DNA of 64,000 nt from Microbacterium sp. Leaf288 (GCF_001422925.1 NZ_LMNI01000001.1:680902-744901), one strand, 5' to 3'; shown: positions 25,858 through 34,687, counted from the stretch's first letter. The notes: a model not told the origin generated them from the letters alone. Numbers and translations are program-made.

Positions 25858-26502
25858 GTGAACCCGCCCGAGCAGAGCGCCGAGCCCGCCGAGCCGACGC
25901 TGCCGGTCGGCGTGGGGCCGTGGCCGGGTGGTCCGGACGCGTGGCCCGACGATCCGCGGTACGACCGCGAGCTGCTCGCGAACGGCGACGCCCGCAACGT
26001 CGTCGACCCTTATCGGTACTGGACGATGGACGCCATCGTCGCCGACCTCGACACGCGCCGCCATGCGTTCCACGTCGCGATCGAGAACTGGCAGCACGAC
26101 ATGAACATCGGCTCGATCGTGCGCAGCGCCAACGCGTTCCTCGCCGCCGAGGTGCACATCATCGGCAAGCGCCGCTGGAACCGCCGCGGGGCCATGGTGA
26201 CCGACCGCTACCAGCACGTGCGCCATCACGAGACCGTCGAGGCGTTCACCGCGTGGGCGGATGCCGCGTCCCTGCCCGTGATCGCGATCGACAACGTCGA
26301 GGGGTCGCTGCCGCTGCCGGCCGCCGACCTGCCCGAGGCGTGCGTGCTGCTGTTCGGCCAGGAAGGACCCGGGCTGTCGCCCGAGGCGCTGGCGGCAGCA
26401 TCCGGAACCGTCCAGATCGAGCAGTACGGTTCGACCCGCTCGATCAACGCGAGCGCCGCCGCGGCCGTCGTCATGTACGAGTGGTGCCGCCGCTGGGCGT
26501 GA
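25858..26502 (+). CDS. SPOUT-class RNA 2'-O-methyltransferase (TrmH family)
   Basis: 214 aa, GTG start. SPOUT motifs in order: NIGSIVRSANAFLAAEVHII (motif 1, about residue 82), LLFGQEGPGLS (motif 2) and QIEQYGSTRSINASAAAAVV (motif 3), forming the trefoil knot that binds SAM. It methylates ribose in tRNA or rRNA; the exact site cannot be read. The N-terminal 45 residues are Pro-rich and probably flexible. Stands alone between divergent and convergent neighbours. Confidence 0.9.
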   Translation: MNPPEQSAEPAEPTLPVGVGPWPGGPDAWPDDPRYDRELLANGDARNVVDPYRYWTMDAIVADLDTRRHAFHVAIENWQHDMNIGSIVRSANAFLAAEVHIIGKRRWNRRGAMVTDRYQHVRHHETVEAFTAWADAASLPVIAIDNVEGSLPLPAADLPEACVLLFGQEGPGLSPEALAAASGTVQIEQYGSTRSINASAAAAVVMYEWCRRWA

Positions 26503-26511
26503 GCCCGGGCC

Positions 26512-27723
26512 TCAGGCGGGAGACGTCGTCAGTCCGGAGACGGGCTGAGGCGGGGTCGTCACGGCGTGCCGACGCGGCGTGAACGCGAAGCGTGAGAGGT
26601 CCGCCACGACGCCCGCTGCCCGCGAACGCGACGGCATGAAGCGGAGGAAGAACACGAGGCGCAGGATCCACGCGACCGCGCCGGTGAACGGCACCCCGTA
26701 CAGCTCCGAGATGCCGCGACCGAAGCCGAGCGAGGCCGCGCGCCCGAGCCCGCGGTAGGTGAAGCGCCCCGCCGTCCGTCCGCTCAGTCGCCCTGCGATC
26801 GCGCGGCCGATGTGGTCGCCGCCCTTCATCGCCCACAGCGCGTTGGCGGGCACGGGCTCGCCTGTGACGGGATGCTCGACCCGCGCGCCGTCGCCCGCCG
26901 CCCACACGCCGTACCGGACCGCGAGCGTCGGCTGCGTGCGCAGGCGACCGCGTTCGTCGCGCCAGGGGTCGAGCCCGGGGATGCGCACGGGACGCTGGCC
27001 GGTCGTGGCGACGACCGTCGCCGTCGGGAGGGCCGAGCCGTCGGAGAACCGCGCCGCGGTCGGCGTGACCTCGGTGAGCCGAACGCCGGTCACCACCCGC
27101 ACCCCGAGTCGTTCGAGTTCCCGCGCGGCGCGAGCCGCCAGCCGTGGCTGATCGGACCACTCGCCGACGAGGTGACCGCGGGAGTGCACGAGGGTGACGG
27201 GATGTCCGCGGTCGGCGATGGCCGCCGCCAGCTCGACGCCCGCGATCCCGCCGCCGGCGACGACGACCGGTGATCCGGGAACACCCGCGAGGTGGTCCGC
27301 GAGTTCGGCGATCTCGTCCGGGCCGCGCAGGGCGTAGCCGTACTCGGCGAGCCCGGGGACCTCGGCGACCGGCTCTCTCGCTCCGGTGCCGACGACGAGA
27401 TGGTCGTAGGCCAGCGTCTCGACGTCGCCGTCGTCGTGGCGTCGGTACGACACCGACTGGCCCGCGGCGTCGATGCGCACCGCACGGCCCTCGATGATGC
27501 GGGCGAGCGGCATCGCCTCGGCCAGCGGCGTGGCCACGCGGTCGCGGTCGATCATCCCCGCCAGCAGTTCGCCGGTGAAGCCGTGGAAGCGGTGCGCGGT
27601 GTCGGCCGAGATGACCACGATCTCGAGGTCGCCGCGCCGCAGTCGTCGCCCGGCACGACGCGCGAGGGTCGCGTAAGCGTGGAGGGTGACGTAGCCCCCG
27701 CCCAGCAGCACCACGCGGGTCAT
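26512..27723 (-). CDS. NADH dehydrogenase-like FAD/NAD(P) oxidoreductase
   Basis: 403 aa. The start ATG overlaps the stop of the upstream reductase-like gene (ATGA). First dinucleotide fold: VVLLGGGYVTLHAYATLARR; second: VVVAGGGIAGVELAAAIADR. A TVVATTGQRP segment and GVWAAGDGARVEHPVTGEPV (FAD-binding Asp) complete the pattern. The C-terminus has a hydrophobic helix (GAVAWILRLVFFLRFMP), suggesting membrane association as in type II NADH dehydrogenases. Translational coupling to the AAR-like gene suggests they act in one pathway; substrate unknown. Confidence 0.82.
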   Translation of the reverse strand: MTRVVLLGGGYVTLHAYATLARRAGRRLRRGDLEIVVISADTAHRFHGFTGELLAGMIDRDRVATPLAEAMPLARIIEGRAVRIDAAGQSVSYRRHDDGDVETLAYDHLVVGTGAREPVAEVPGLAEYGYALRGPDEIAELADHLAGVPGSPVVVAGGGIAGVELAAAIADRGHPVTLVHSRGHLVGEWSDQPRLAARAARELERLGVRVVTGVRLTEVTPTAARFSDGSALPTATVVATTGQRPVRIPGLDPWRDERGRLRTQPTLAVRYGVWAAGDGARVEHPVTGEPVPANALWAMKGGDHIGRAIAGRLSGRTAGRFTYRGLGRAASLGFGRGISELYGVPFTGAVAWILRLVFFLRFMPSRSRAAGVVADLSRFAFTPRRHAVTTPPQPVSGLTTSPA

Positions 27724-28781
27724 GCGATCACCGTCGCGCGTCGCTCGAGCGCCACCGGTGCGCCGAAGCTCGTCGGGGCGGCCGCGTGGAAGCCGAGATG
27801 TGCGAGTCGGGCGGCCCGAGCACGGATGCCGTCGATCTGCTCGAGCGTGGGGTTGCCGATCGAGAAGTGGCCGCGGTGGCCGGTGAGGGCGAGGATCGCC
27901 GTCTCGGCGAAGCAGGCGTACGAGCGGCCATCGGGCAGGCCGATCTCGCCACCCGTGAGCCGCAGGCTCGGGATCGAGACGATGCCGCCGTCGACCACGA
28001 GCACATCGGGCCGCGCGGTGGCGAGGGCGGGCGACGTGTTGCGCGGCTGGGTCGCGTCGAGCACGATCGCGCCGGGCGCGAGGTGGTCGGGGCCGAGGAT
28101 CGTGTCGGCCGAGGCGGTGAGGAGCACGACCAGGTCGGCGCCCTGGACCGCATCGATCGAGAGCGCGACCGTGACATCGACGTCGCCGGCGACCGACGCC
28201 GCGAGCGCTTCCAGGCGCGGTGCGGTGCGGGCGATCAGCGTCAGACGTACCTCCGCGGGGTCGCGGGCGAGCAGCTTCGTGACCGCGCTGCCCACGCTGC
28301 CGCTGGCGCCCACGATCGCGATGTGCGGACGCGTCGTGCGTGCCGAGACGTGGGGGAGCAGCATCCGGATCTGGTCCTCGACGATCGCCGCCGTGAACGC
28401 GTTGCCGTTCGTCACCCCGATGTCGGAGCGTCCGCGCAGGGTGGCGCCGCCGGCCGTCACCGTCGCGGTGAGCGCGCCGAGTCCGACGACGTCTGCGCCG
28501 AGCGCGGCGCCACGGTCGACCGCGCGGGTCACGCGCCGCCGGCCGCCCTCGACGTCGGAGAGTAGATGGCGTGCGCCGAAGGGAACCAGCACGACGTGGC
28601 CGACGCGCTCGCCGCCGATCTGCACGCCGGCCATCGTGATCGGCGGCAGCGGCAGGCGCCGCAGCGCGGCGTCGTAGACGGACTCCGGCACCAGTCCCAA
28701 CGGCCGCCATGCGCGAGCGAGGTCCTCGCGCAGACGCGCACGGGGGTGGACGGTGAACGCGAATGTTCCGGTGCCGGACAC
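27720..28781 (-). CDS. Acyl-ACP reductase-like NAD(P)-binding protein (AAR-like)
   Basis: 353 aa from the GTG at 28781, which has AAGGAG 6 bases upstream; an ATG at 28817 is less likely. It resembles cyanobacterial-type acyl-ACP reductases: LGALTATVTAGGATLRGRSD, then IGVTNGNAFTAA, a Rossmann motif AIVGASGSVGSAVTKLLAR, and GRSYACFAETAILAL, whose Cys is where the catalytic Cys of AAR lies. AAR reduces acyl-ACP/CoA to fatty aldehydes. Without a search this remains a family-level guess; quinate/shikimate dehydrogenase-like is the alternative. Coupled to the FAD oxidoreductase. Confidence 0.6.
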   Translation of the reverse strand: MSGTGTFAFTVHPRARLREDLARAWRPLGLVPESVYDAALRRLPLPPITMAGVQIGGERVGHVVLVPFGARHLLSDVEGGRRRVTRAVDRGAALGADVVGLGALTATVTAGGATLRGRSDIGVTNGNAFTAAIVEDQIRMLLPHVSARTTRPHIAIVGASGSVGSAVTKLLARDPAEVRLTLIARTAPRLEALAASVAGDVDVTVALSIDAVQGADLVVLLTASADTILGPDHLAPGAIVLDATQPRNTSPALATARPDVLVVDGGIVSIPSLRLTGGEIGLPDGRSYACFAETAILALTGHRGHFSIGNPTLEQIDGIRARAARLAHLGFHAAAPTSFGAPVALERRATVIA

Positions 28782-28872
28782 GGGACGCTCCTTCCGGCGG
28801 CCGCGGATGGACGCCATGTGACTCAGGAGCGGTCGGCAGCGGGCGTGATACGTCCGTGCGCGGAACCGGTCG

Positions 28873-30192
28873 TCAGGCCTCGACGGACAGCCAGGCCGAG
28901 CCGCGCACGCGCCAGCCGAGGGTGGCGAGCCGGGCGAGCATGTAGACGCCGAAGAACGCGACGGCGAGCCACGCGAGCCCGGCCGCCCCGACGGGATGCA
29001 GCCACGCGACGAGCGCGAGCGCGGGGACGAAGGGCACGAGGTTCAGCACCCCGACGATCGCGAGGTACTTCGCATCGCCGGCGCCGATGAGCACGCCGTC
29101 GAGCACGAACACGACTCCGCACACCGGCTGGGCGATCGCGAGCACGATGAGCGCGGGCTGGACGAGGGTGGCGATGCCGGCGTCGCCCGTGAACGCCAGC
29201 CCGATGACGCCCGACAGCGCCCCGATGATCGCACCCGTGATCACGCCGAACCAGGCACCCCACGCGACGGTGCGGCCGAGCACGCGGCGAACGAGCGGCG
29301 TGTCTTCGGCTCCGAGGCCCTTGCCGATGAGCGCCTGCGCGGCGATCGCGAGCGCGTCGAGCGCGAAGGCTGCCGTCGAGAAGATCGTGAAGGCGACCTG
29401 CCAGCCGGCGAGCTCGACCGTGCCGAGCCCGGTCGCGACGGCGACCGTCGCCAGCAGCGCGAACCGCAGCGACACGGTCCGCAGGAACAGCCAGCCGCCG
29501 GAACGCGCAGAGCCGCGCACACCCTCGCGCTGAGGGCGGATGGATGCCTCGTGCCGCCGCGCGAGCCGCCCGACGACGACCGCGTACGCGGCGACCATGC
29601 CCCACTGCGCGACGACGGTGCCGATCGCGGAGCCCGCGATGCCCCACCCGAAGCCGTAGATGAAGAGCCAGTTGAGCAGGGCGTTCGCGGCGAAGCCGAG
29701 TCCGGCGATCCACAGCGGCGTCACGGTGTCCTGCATTCCGCGCAGGAGACCGGTCGCGGCGAACACGACGAGCATCGCGGGAAGGCCCCACATCGAGATG
29801 CCGAGGTAGATCTCGGCCTGCTGGGCGACCTCCGGCGTCGCGCCGAACAGACCGACGAGCAGCGGCGTCGCGACGTAGCCGACGAGCGCGAGCACCGCTC
29901 CGAGGCCGAGGGCGAGCCAGATGCCGTCGATGCCGACCGACACCGCACGGGACGGGTCGCCGGCGCCGAACCGGCGCGCGACGGCGGGCGTCGTCGAGTA
30001 GGCGAGGAACACCATGAGCCCGACGATCGTCTGCAGCACGGCAGACGCGATGCCGAGCCCGGCGAGCGGCTCGACGCCGAGATGACCGACGAGCGCCGAG
30101 TCGACGATGAGGAACAGCGGTTCTGCGATCAGGGCGCCGAGCGCCGGCACCGCGAGCCGCAGGATGTCGCGGTTCAGGGTGTCGGTCGTCAC
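28873..30192 (-). CDS. MATE-family multidrug/toxin efflux transporter
   Basis: 439 aa, GTG start, about 12 membrane helices in two similar halves. The first helix region (LAVPALGALIAEPLFLIVDS) and GMQDTVTPLWIAGLGFAANA match the DinF-like branch of MATE transporters. These export cationic or amphipathic compounds in exchange for H+ or Na+. A TAGGCT hexamer 6 bases upstream indicates leaderless expression. No regulator adjoins. Confidence 0.92.
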   Translation of the reverse strand: MTTDTLNRDILRLAVPALGALIAEPLFLIVDSALVGHLGVEPLAGLGIASAVLQTIVGLMVFLAYSTTPAVARRFGAGDPSRAVSVGIDGIWLALGLGAVLALVGYVATPLLVGLFGATPEVAQQAEIYLGISMWGLPAMLVVFAATGLLRGMQDTVTPLWIAGLGFAANALLNWLFIYGFGWGIAGSAIGTVVAQWGMVAAYAVVVGRLARRHEASIRPQREGVRGSARSGGWLFLRTVSLRFALLATVAVATGLGTVELAGWQVAFTIFSTAAFALDALAIAAQALIGKGLGAEDTPLVRRVLGRTVAWGAWFGVITGAIIGALSGVIGLAFTGDAGIATLVQPALIVLAIAQPVCGVVFVLDGVLIGAGDAKYLAIVGVLNLVPFVPALALVAWLHPVGAAGLAWLAVAFFGVYMLARLATLGWRVRGSAWLSVEA

Positions 30193-30198
30193 CCTGAG

Positions 30199-30204
30199 AG
30201 CCTA
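30199..30204 (-). promoter_or_regulatory. Leaderless -10 element of the MATE gene
   Basis: TAGGCT on the minus strand, 6 bases before the GTG at 30192. Confidence 0.55.
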
Positions 30205-30227
30205 AGAGGCGCCGCCGACGCCGGGGC

Positions 30228-30322
30228 GCAGCATCCGTCGATCCTCAATTGAGGACGAGAGCCGGGATGCGGGCCGATCCTCGCCGTTGCATCCGCAACT
30301 CGGCAACAGTCCTCAACTGAGG
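30228..30322. repeat. Single diverged copy of the paired-palindrome repeat
   Basis: Starts with GCAGCATCCG like the 156-bp units, has CCTCAATTGAGG at 30243 and CCTCAACTGAGG at 30311, exactly 68 bp apart, and shares CCGCA-CTCGGC between them. It lies between the divergent MATE and M13 genes. Confidence 0.8.
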
Positions 30323-30399
30323 AGCGAGCAGGCTTCATCACAATGTCGTCACGAGCGGCGATCCGGCCGCTCCCGAGAGTTGTCCAGGCTTCGGGCGAC

Positions 30400-30405
30400 T
30401 ACCCT
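30400..30405 (+). promoter_or_regulatory. Leaderless -10 element of the M13 peptidase gene
   Basis: TACCCT with 7 bases to the ATG at 30413. Confidence 0.5.
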
Positions 30406-30412
30406 GGAACGC

Positions 30413-32377
30413 ATGACCGATGCCCCCCGCTCCGGTCTCGCGCTCGAGGAACTCAGCGCCGAGATCCGCCCCCAGGACGATCTGTTCCGCCACGTCAACG
30501 GCAGCTGGCTCGAGCGGACCGAGATCCCGGAGGACAAGGCGCGGTGGGGCTCGTTCCACCTCATCGCGGAGCAGGCCGAGAAGGACGTGCACGCGATCGT
30601 CGAGGAGTCGCAGCAGGCCGAGCCCGGCACCGAGGCCCGCAAGATCGGCGACCTCTACACGAGCTTCATGGACACCGAGCGCATCGAGGCGCAGGGTGCG
30701 GCCCCGCTGGCGGACTCGCTGGCCCGTGTCGAGGCGATCGAAGACATCCCCGGGTTCCTGCGCACGATCGGCGAGTTCGAGCGCGACGGCATCGCCGCCC
30801 TCATCCACCTCTATTTCGAGCCCGACCCGGGCAACCCCGAGCGCTACGTGCCGTTCTTCATCCAGGGCGGCCTGTCGCTGCCCGACGAGAGCTACTACCG
30901 CCTCGACAACTTCCAGGAGACGCGCATCGCGTTCCGGACCCACGTGCAGCGCATCCTCGAGCTCGCGGGCGTGGCCGAGGCCGAGGCATCCGCAGATCGC
31001 ATCGTCGCGATCGAGACGGAACTCGCCACCCACCACTGGGACAACGTCTCGAGCCGCGACGCGGTCAAGACGTACAACCTCAAGACGTGGGACGAGGTCC
31101 AGGAGCTCGTCGGCGTCGACCTGACGCCGTGGCGCGAGGGCGCGGCCCCCGACCACGCCGACGCGTTCGCCGAGATCAACGTCTACCAGCCGAGCTTCTT
31201 CGAGGGCCTCGGCGCCCTGCTCGTCGAGGACCGCCTCGAGGACTGGAAGGCGTGGCTGCGCTTCGCGGTCGTGCACTCCGGCGCCCCGTTCCTGTCGGAG
31301 GAGTTCGTCGCCGAGAACTTCGGGTTCTACGGCACGCAGCTGACGGGCGTCCCGGTGAACCGCGAGCGCTGGAAGCGCGGCGTCAGCCTCACCGAGGCCG
31401 CCATGGGCGAGGCCATCGGCCGCGTCTACGTCGAGCGCCACTTCCCGCCCGCGGCCAAGGAGGCGATGGACGAACTCGTCGCCAACCTCATCGAGGCGTA
31501 CCGGCAGTCGATCGCCGAGCTCGAGTGGATGAGCCCCTCCACCCGCGAGCGGGCACTCGCGAAGCTCGACGCGTTCACCCCGAAGATCGGGTACCCGGTG
31601 AAGTGGAAGGACTACTCCACCCTCGAGATCGCGAGCGACGACCTCATCGGCAACGTCCGCCGTGCCCACGTGTGGGAGCACGACCGTCAGCTCGCCAAGG
31701 TGGGCCAGCCCATCGACCGCGACGAGTGGTTCATGACGCCGCAGACCGTCAATGCGTACTACAACCCGCTGATGAACGAGATCGTGTTCCCGGCGGCGAT
31801 CCTGCAGTACCCGTTCTTCGACGTCGAGCGCGACGCCGCCGCCAACTACGGCGGCATCGGCGCGGTCATCGGCCACGAGATCGGCCACGGCTTCGACGAC
31901 CAGGGCAGCCGCTTCGACGGCGACGGGTCGCTGCGCGACTGGTGGACCGACGACGACCGCGCCGCCTTCGAGGAGCGCACCAAGAACCTCATCGCCCAGT
32001 ACGACGCCCTCGTGCCGCAGGGGCTCGCCGATGACAACAACGTCAACGGCGCGCTCACCATCGGCGAGAACATCGGCGACCTGGGCGGACTCGGCATCGC
32101 GATCAAGGCCTACGCCCTGTCGCTGGGCGATGCCGACGCCCCGGAGCTCGACGGCTTCACGGGCATCCAGCGACTGCTGCTGAGCTGGGGACAGATCTGG
32201 CAGCAGAAGGGACGGGATGCTGAGACCATCCGTCTGCTCACGATCGACCCGCACTCGCCCAACGAGTTCCGGTGCAACCAGATCGTGCGCAACATCGACG
32301 CGTTCTACGACGCGTTCGGTGTGACCGAGTCGGATGCTCTCTGGCTCGACGAGGATCAGCGCGTCACCATCTGGTGA
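30413..32377 (+). CDS. M13-family (neprilysin-like) zinc metallopeptidase
   Basis: 654 aa, full length for bacterial PepO-type enzymes. Zinc motif VIGHEIGHGFDDQGSRFD (first His 488) and the third ligand Glu552 in IGENIGDLGG. VNAYYNP, a substrate-binding Asn/Ala segment, lies upstream. No signal peptide, so it likely cleaves short peptides in the cytoplasm or is released unconventionally. The start ATG at 30413 is chosen over the upstream in-frame ATG at 30287 because the latter runs through the repeat. TACCCT lies 7 bases upstream. Confidence 0.93.
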   Translation: MTDAPRSGLALEELSAEIRPQDDLFRHVNGSWLERTEIPEDKARWGSFHLIAEQAEKDVHAIVEESQQAEPGTEARKIGDLYTSFMDTERIEAQGAAPLADSLARVEAIEDIPGFLRTIGEFERDGIAALIHLYFEPDPGNPERYVPFFIQGGLSLPDESYYRLDNFQETRIAFRTHVQRILELAGVAEAEASADRIVAIETELATHHWDNVSSRDAVKTYNLKTWDEVQELVGVDLTPWREGAAPDHADAFAEINVYQPSFFEGLGALLVEDRLEDWKAWLRFAVVHSGAPFLSEEFVAENFGFYGTQLTGVPVNRERWKRGVSLTEAAMGEAIGRVYVERHFPPAAKEAMDELVANLIEAYRQSIAELEWMSPSTRERALAKLDAFTPKIGYPVKWKDYSTLEIASDDLIGNVRRAHVWEHDRQLAKVGQPIDRDEWFMTPQTVNAYYNPLMNEIVFPAAILQYPFFDVERDAAANYGGIGAVIGHEIGHGFDDQGSRFDGDGSLRDWWTDDDRAAFEERTKNLIAQYDALVPQGLADDNNVNGALTIGENIGDLGGLGIAIKAYALSLGDADAPELDGFTGIQRLLLSWGQIWQQKGRDAETIRLLTIDPHSPNEFRCNQIVRNIDAFYDAFGVTESDALWLDEDQRVTIW

Positions 32378-32435
32378 CGGCCGGGCCGCGTGCGGCCCGA
32401 TCACCCCGCAACAACGTCAAGGGGAGGGAAACTCC

Positions 32436-33353
32436 GTGGGCATGGAGCCCAAAAAGGATGCCGAGTCGCTGCGGGGGGCAGGGCGGAGCACCGGTAGGCG
32501 GCTGCCGAAGAGGGCAGCGGCCGGTCGTCGTTCGTTCACGTCGACTCTGAAGGCGCTCGACGATCTCGCCGCATCCGGGGCCAAGATCTCGGTGCGCATC
32601 ACCGACCTCGACCGCGGGACCTCCGTCCTGTCGGGCGACGACTTCGTGACGCTGCCCGTCGCCGGCCTCGGCGTCGTGCCGCTGCTCATCGAGGTCGCCG
32701 CCGCGTTCGAGTCGGGGCGCCTCGAGCCGCTCGAGATCATCGACCGCGCGCACATCGAGCCCGTCGGCGTCGGGGGAGTGTGGCAGCATCTCAAGGCGCC
32801 CGCCCTGCCCCTCATCGACCTCGCCGTGCTCACCGCGTCGACCGGCGACGCGCTGGCGGCCAATGCCCTGCTGACGCGTGTGGGCATCCCGGCCGTGCGC
32901 GCTCGCATCGAGGAGCTCGGACTCGCCCGCTCGGCGCTGCTCGACCGCTTCCGCGACGAGCGCGGGCCCGACGACGCCCCGCACTTCGCCCTCGGCTCCG
33001 CGCGCGAGCTGGCCGAGGTGTTCGCCGCCCTGGTGAACTCGCAGGTCGTCTCGCCGAGCGTGAGTGCCCAGGTGGCGGAGTGGCTGAGCCTCAACCACGA
33101 CCTGTCGCTCGTGGCATCCGCCACCGGACTCGACCCGTTCTCGCACGAGAACGACGAGCACGGGCTGCTCTTCATCAACAAGACCGGCCGGGATGCCGGC
33201 ATCCGTGTCGAGGCGGGTGTGCTGGCGGGCCCCCGCGCCGGAGTGTCGTACGCGCTCATCGTGTGCTTCGACGACCTGTCGATCTCGCACCGGCTGCGCG
33301 CGCACGAGGCGTTCCGCATCCTCGGCACCGACCTCATGGAGTACGTGTTCTAG
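32436..33353 (+). CDS. Class A beta-lactamase-fold protein lacking the SxxK motif (probable pseudoenzyme)
   Basis: 305 aa from the GTG at 32436, with GGAGG 8 bases upstream; an ATG at 32442 is the alternative. The fold is recognisable: VRITDLDRGTSVLSGDD, then LPVAGLGVVPLLIEVAAAFE where class A enzymes have the catalytic Ser-x-x-Lys, a TASTGDALAANALL segment where SDN normally sits, and INKTGRDAGIRVEAGVL with KTG retained. The catalytic Ser and Lys are both missing, so hydrolysis is unlikely. The N-terminus is basic with no signal peptide. It could be a cytoplasmic binding or regulatory protein. Confidence 0.75.
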   Translation: MGMEPKKDAESLRGAGRSTGRRLPKRAAAGRRSFTSTLKALDDLAASGAKISVRITDLDRGTSVLSGDDFVTLPVAGLGVVPLLIEVAAAFESGRLEPLEIIDRAHIEPVGVGGVWQHLKAPALPLIDLAVLTASTGDALAANALLTRVGIPAVRARIEELGLARSALLDRFRDERGPDDAPHFALGSARELAEVFAALVNSQVVSPSVSAQVAEWLSLNHDLSLVASATGLDPFSHENDEHGLLFINKTGRDAGIRVEAGVLAGPRAGVSYALIVCFDDLSISHRLRAHEAFRILGTDLMEYVF

Positions 33354-33402
33354 ACCGGTGTGCCTCGCCGTCGGCGGTGTCCCCCGCAGGACCGGGCATT
33401 CG

Positions 33403-33471
33403 GTGAGACGACAGCCTGCAGACGAGACCATGGGGTTCACCCAGGGTCTCGTCCGCCGACTGTCGTTTCAC
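33403..33471. repeat. Dispersed GTGAGAC-type long hairpin, copy 1
   Basis: A 27-bp arm (33403-33429) pairs with 33445-33471 at 23 of 27 positions. The loop contains GGGGTTCACCC. A clearly related element lies at 53966-54032. Both sit just after a gene end, so they could act as terminators. Confidence 0.8.
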
Positions 33472-33538
33472 GCGGTGGGGTCGCGCGGCAGCGGCGGGGT
33501 CGCGCGGCGGCGGGGGATGACGCCGGGTGACGAGCGAG

Positions 33539-33556
33539 TACCTATGCCGGGAGGGA
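33539..33556 (+). promoter_or_regulatory. Half-site of the TACCTATG palindrome upstream of the MetE-like gene
   Basis: TACCTATG is the same half as in the perfect 18-bp palindrome at 57331; the second half matches only at four of eight positions. It lies 5 bases upstream of the -10 hexamer. Confidence 0.35.
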
Positions 33557-33561
33557 TCGGC

Positions 33562-33567
33562 TACGCT
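33562..33567 (+). promoter_or_regulatory. Leaderless -10 element of the MetE-like gene
   Basis: TACGCT with 7 bases to the GTG at 33575. No ribosome site at suitable spacing. Confidence 0.5.
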
Positions 33568-33574
33568 CGCGAGG

Positions 33575-34687
33575 GTGTCAACACCGCCGTTCCGCGCCGA
33601 CATCGTCGGCAGCTTCCTTCGTCCCGCTGAGCTCGCGGAGGCCCGCCGCCGGTTCGCCTCCGGTCAGATCGACGCTGATGCGCTGCGCGTCGCGGAGGAG
33701 ACGGCGATCGCCGAGCTCGTCGTGCGCGAGGCCGACGCCGGCCTGAAGCTCGCGACGGACGGCGAGTTCCGCCGCTCGTGGTGGCACTTCGACTTCTTCG
33801 GCCTGCTCGACGGCGTCGAGATCGTCGAGCTCGACCACGGCATCCAGTTCCAGGGCGTGCAGACCAAGCCGCGCGGCATCGAGATCTCGGGCAAGATCGG
33901 CTTCAGCGACGCGCACCCGTTCCTCGACCACTTCCGCTCGCTCAAGAGCCTGCTCGAGCGCACCACCGGCGCGGTGCCGAAGTTCAGCATCCCGGCCCCC
34001 ACGGTGCTCGACTTCCGCCTCGAGCCGGGGCACCTCGAGGGTTCGGGTTACGACGGCCGCGACGACATCGTCGACGACCTCGTGCAGGCGTACCGTGACG
34101 CGGTCGCCGCGTTCTACGACGCCGGTGCCCGCTACCTGCAGTTCGACGACACCGCGTGGGCGTACCTCTGCTCGGAGGTCGAGCTCGAGAAGGCGCGCGA
34201 GCGCGGCATCGAGACCGACGGCATCGCCGAGCGCTACTCCGGCATCCTGAACCGCATCCTCGACGGCAAGCCCGACGACCTCACGATCACCACGCATGTC
34301 TGCCGCGGCAACTTCCGCTCGACGTGGATCTCGTCGGGCGGGTACGAGCCGGTCGCCGAGCAGCTGCTCGGCAACACCGCGTACGACGGCTACTTCCTCG
34401 AGTACGACAGCGAGCGCGCCGGCGGCTTCGAGCCGCTGCGGTTCCTGCCGGAGGGCGACAAGACGGTCGTGCTCGGACTCATCACGTCCAAGAGCGGCGA
34501 GCTGGAGAACGTGGATGCTGTGAAGCACCGCATCGACGAAGCAGCGGCGTTCGCCCCCCTCGAGCAGCTCGCCCTGAGCCCCCAGTGCGGCTTCGCCTCG
34601 ACCGAGGAGGGCAACGTCCTCACCGAGGACGAGCAGTGGGCCAAGGTGCGCGAGGTCGTCGACATCGCCGCCGACGTCTGGCGCTGA
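33575..34687 (+). CDS. Cobalamin-independent methionine synthase-like methyltransferase (MetE C-terminal type)
   Basis: 370 aa from the GTG at 33575; an ATG at 33527 lies upstream of the TACGCT hexamer and is less likely. Only the catalytic barrel of MetE is present, as in YxjG-type proteins. Zinc ligands are visible: His and Cys in ITTHVCRGN, Glu in LEYDSERAGG and Cys in LSPQCGFAS. These enzymes move a methyl group, often from methyl-folate or another methyl donor, to homocysteine or a related thiol. Beside an aromatic O-demethylation island it could use methyl groups carried by tetrahydrofolate; this is inference. Confidence 0.85.
   Translation: MSTPPFRADIVGSFLRPAELAEARRRFASGQIDADALRVAEETAIAELVVREADAGLKLATDGEFRRSWWHFDFFGLLDGVEIVELDHGIQFQGVQTKPRGIEISGKIGFSDAHPFLDHFRSLKSLLERTTGAVPKFSIPAPTVLDFRLEPGHLEGSGYDGRDDIVDDLVQAYRDAVAAFYDAGARYLQFDDTAWAYLCSEVELEKARERGIETDGIAERYSGILNRILDGKPDDLTITTHVCRGNFRSTWISSGGYEPVAEQLLGNTAYDGYFLEYDSERAGGFEPLRFLPEGDKTVVLGLITSKSGELENVDAVKHRIDEAAAFAPLEQLALSPQCGFASTEEGNVLTEDEQWAKVREVVDIAADVWR

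Noticed and set aside
30338..32404. Minus-strand open frame of 688 codons
   Set aside because: Mirror of the M13 peptidase gene, which has intact zinc motifs on the plus strand.
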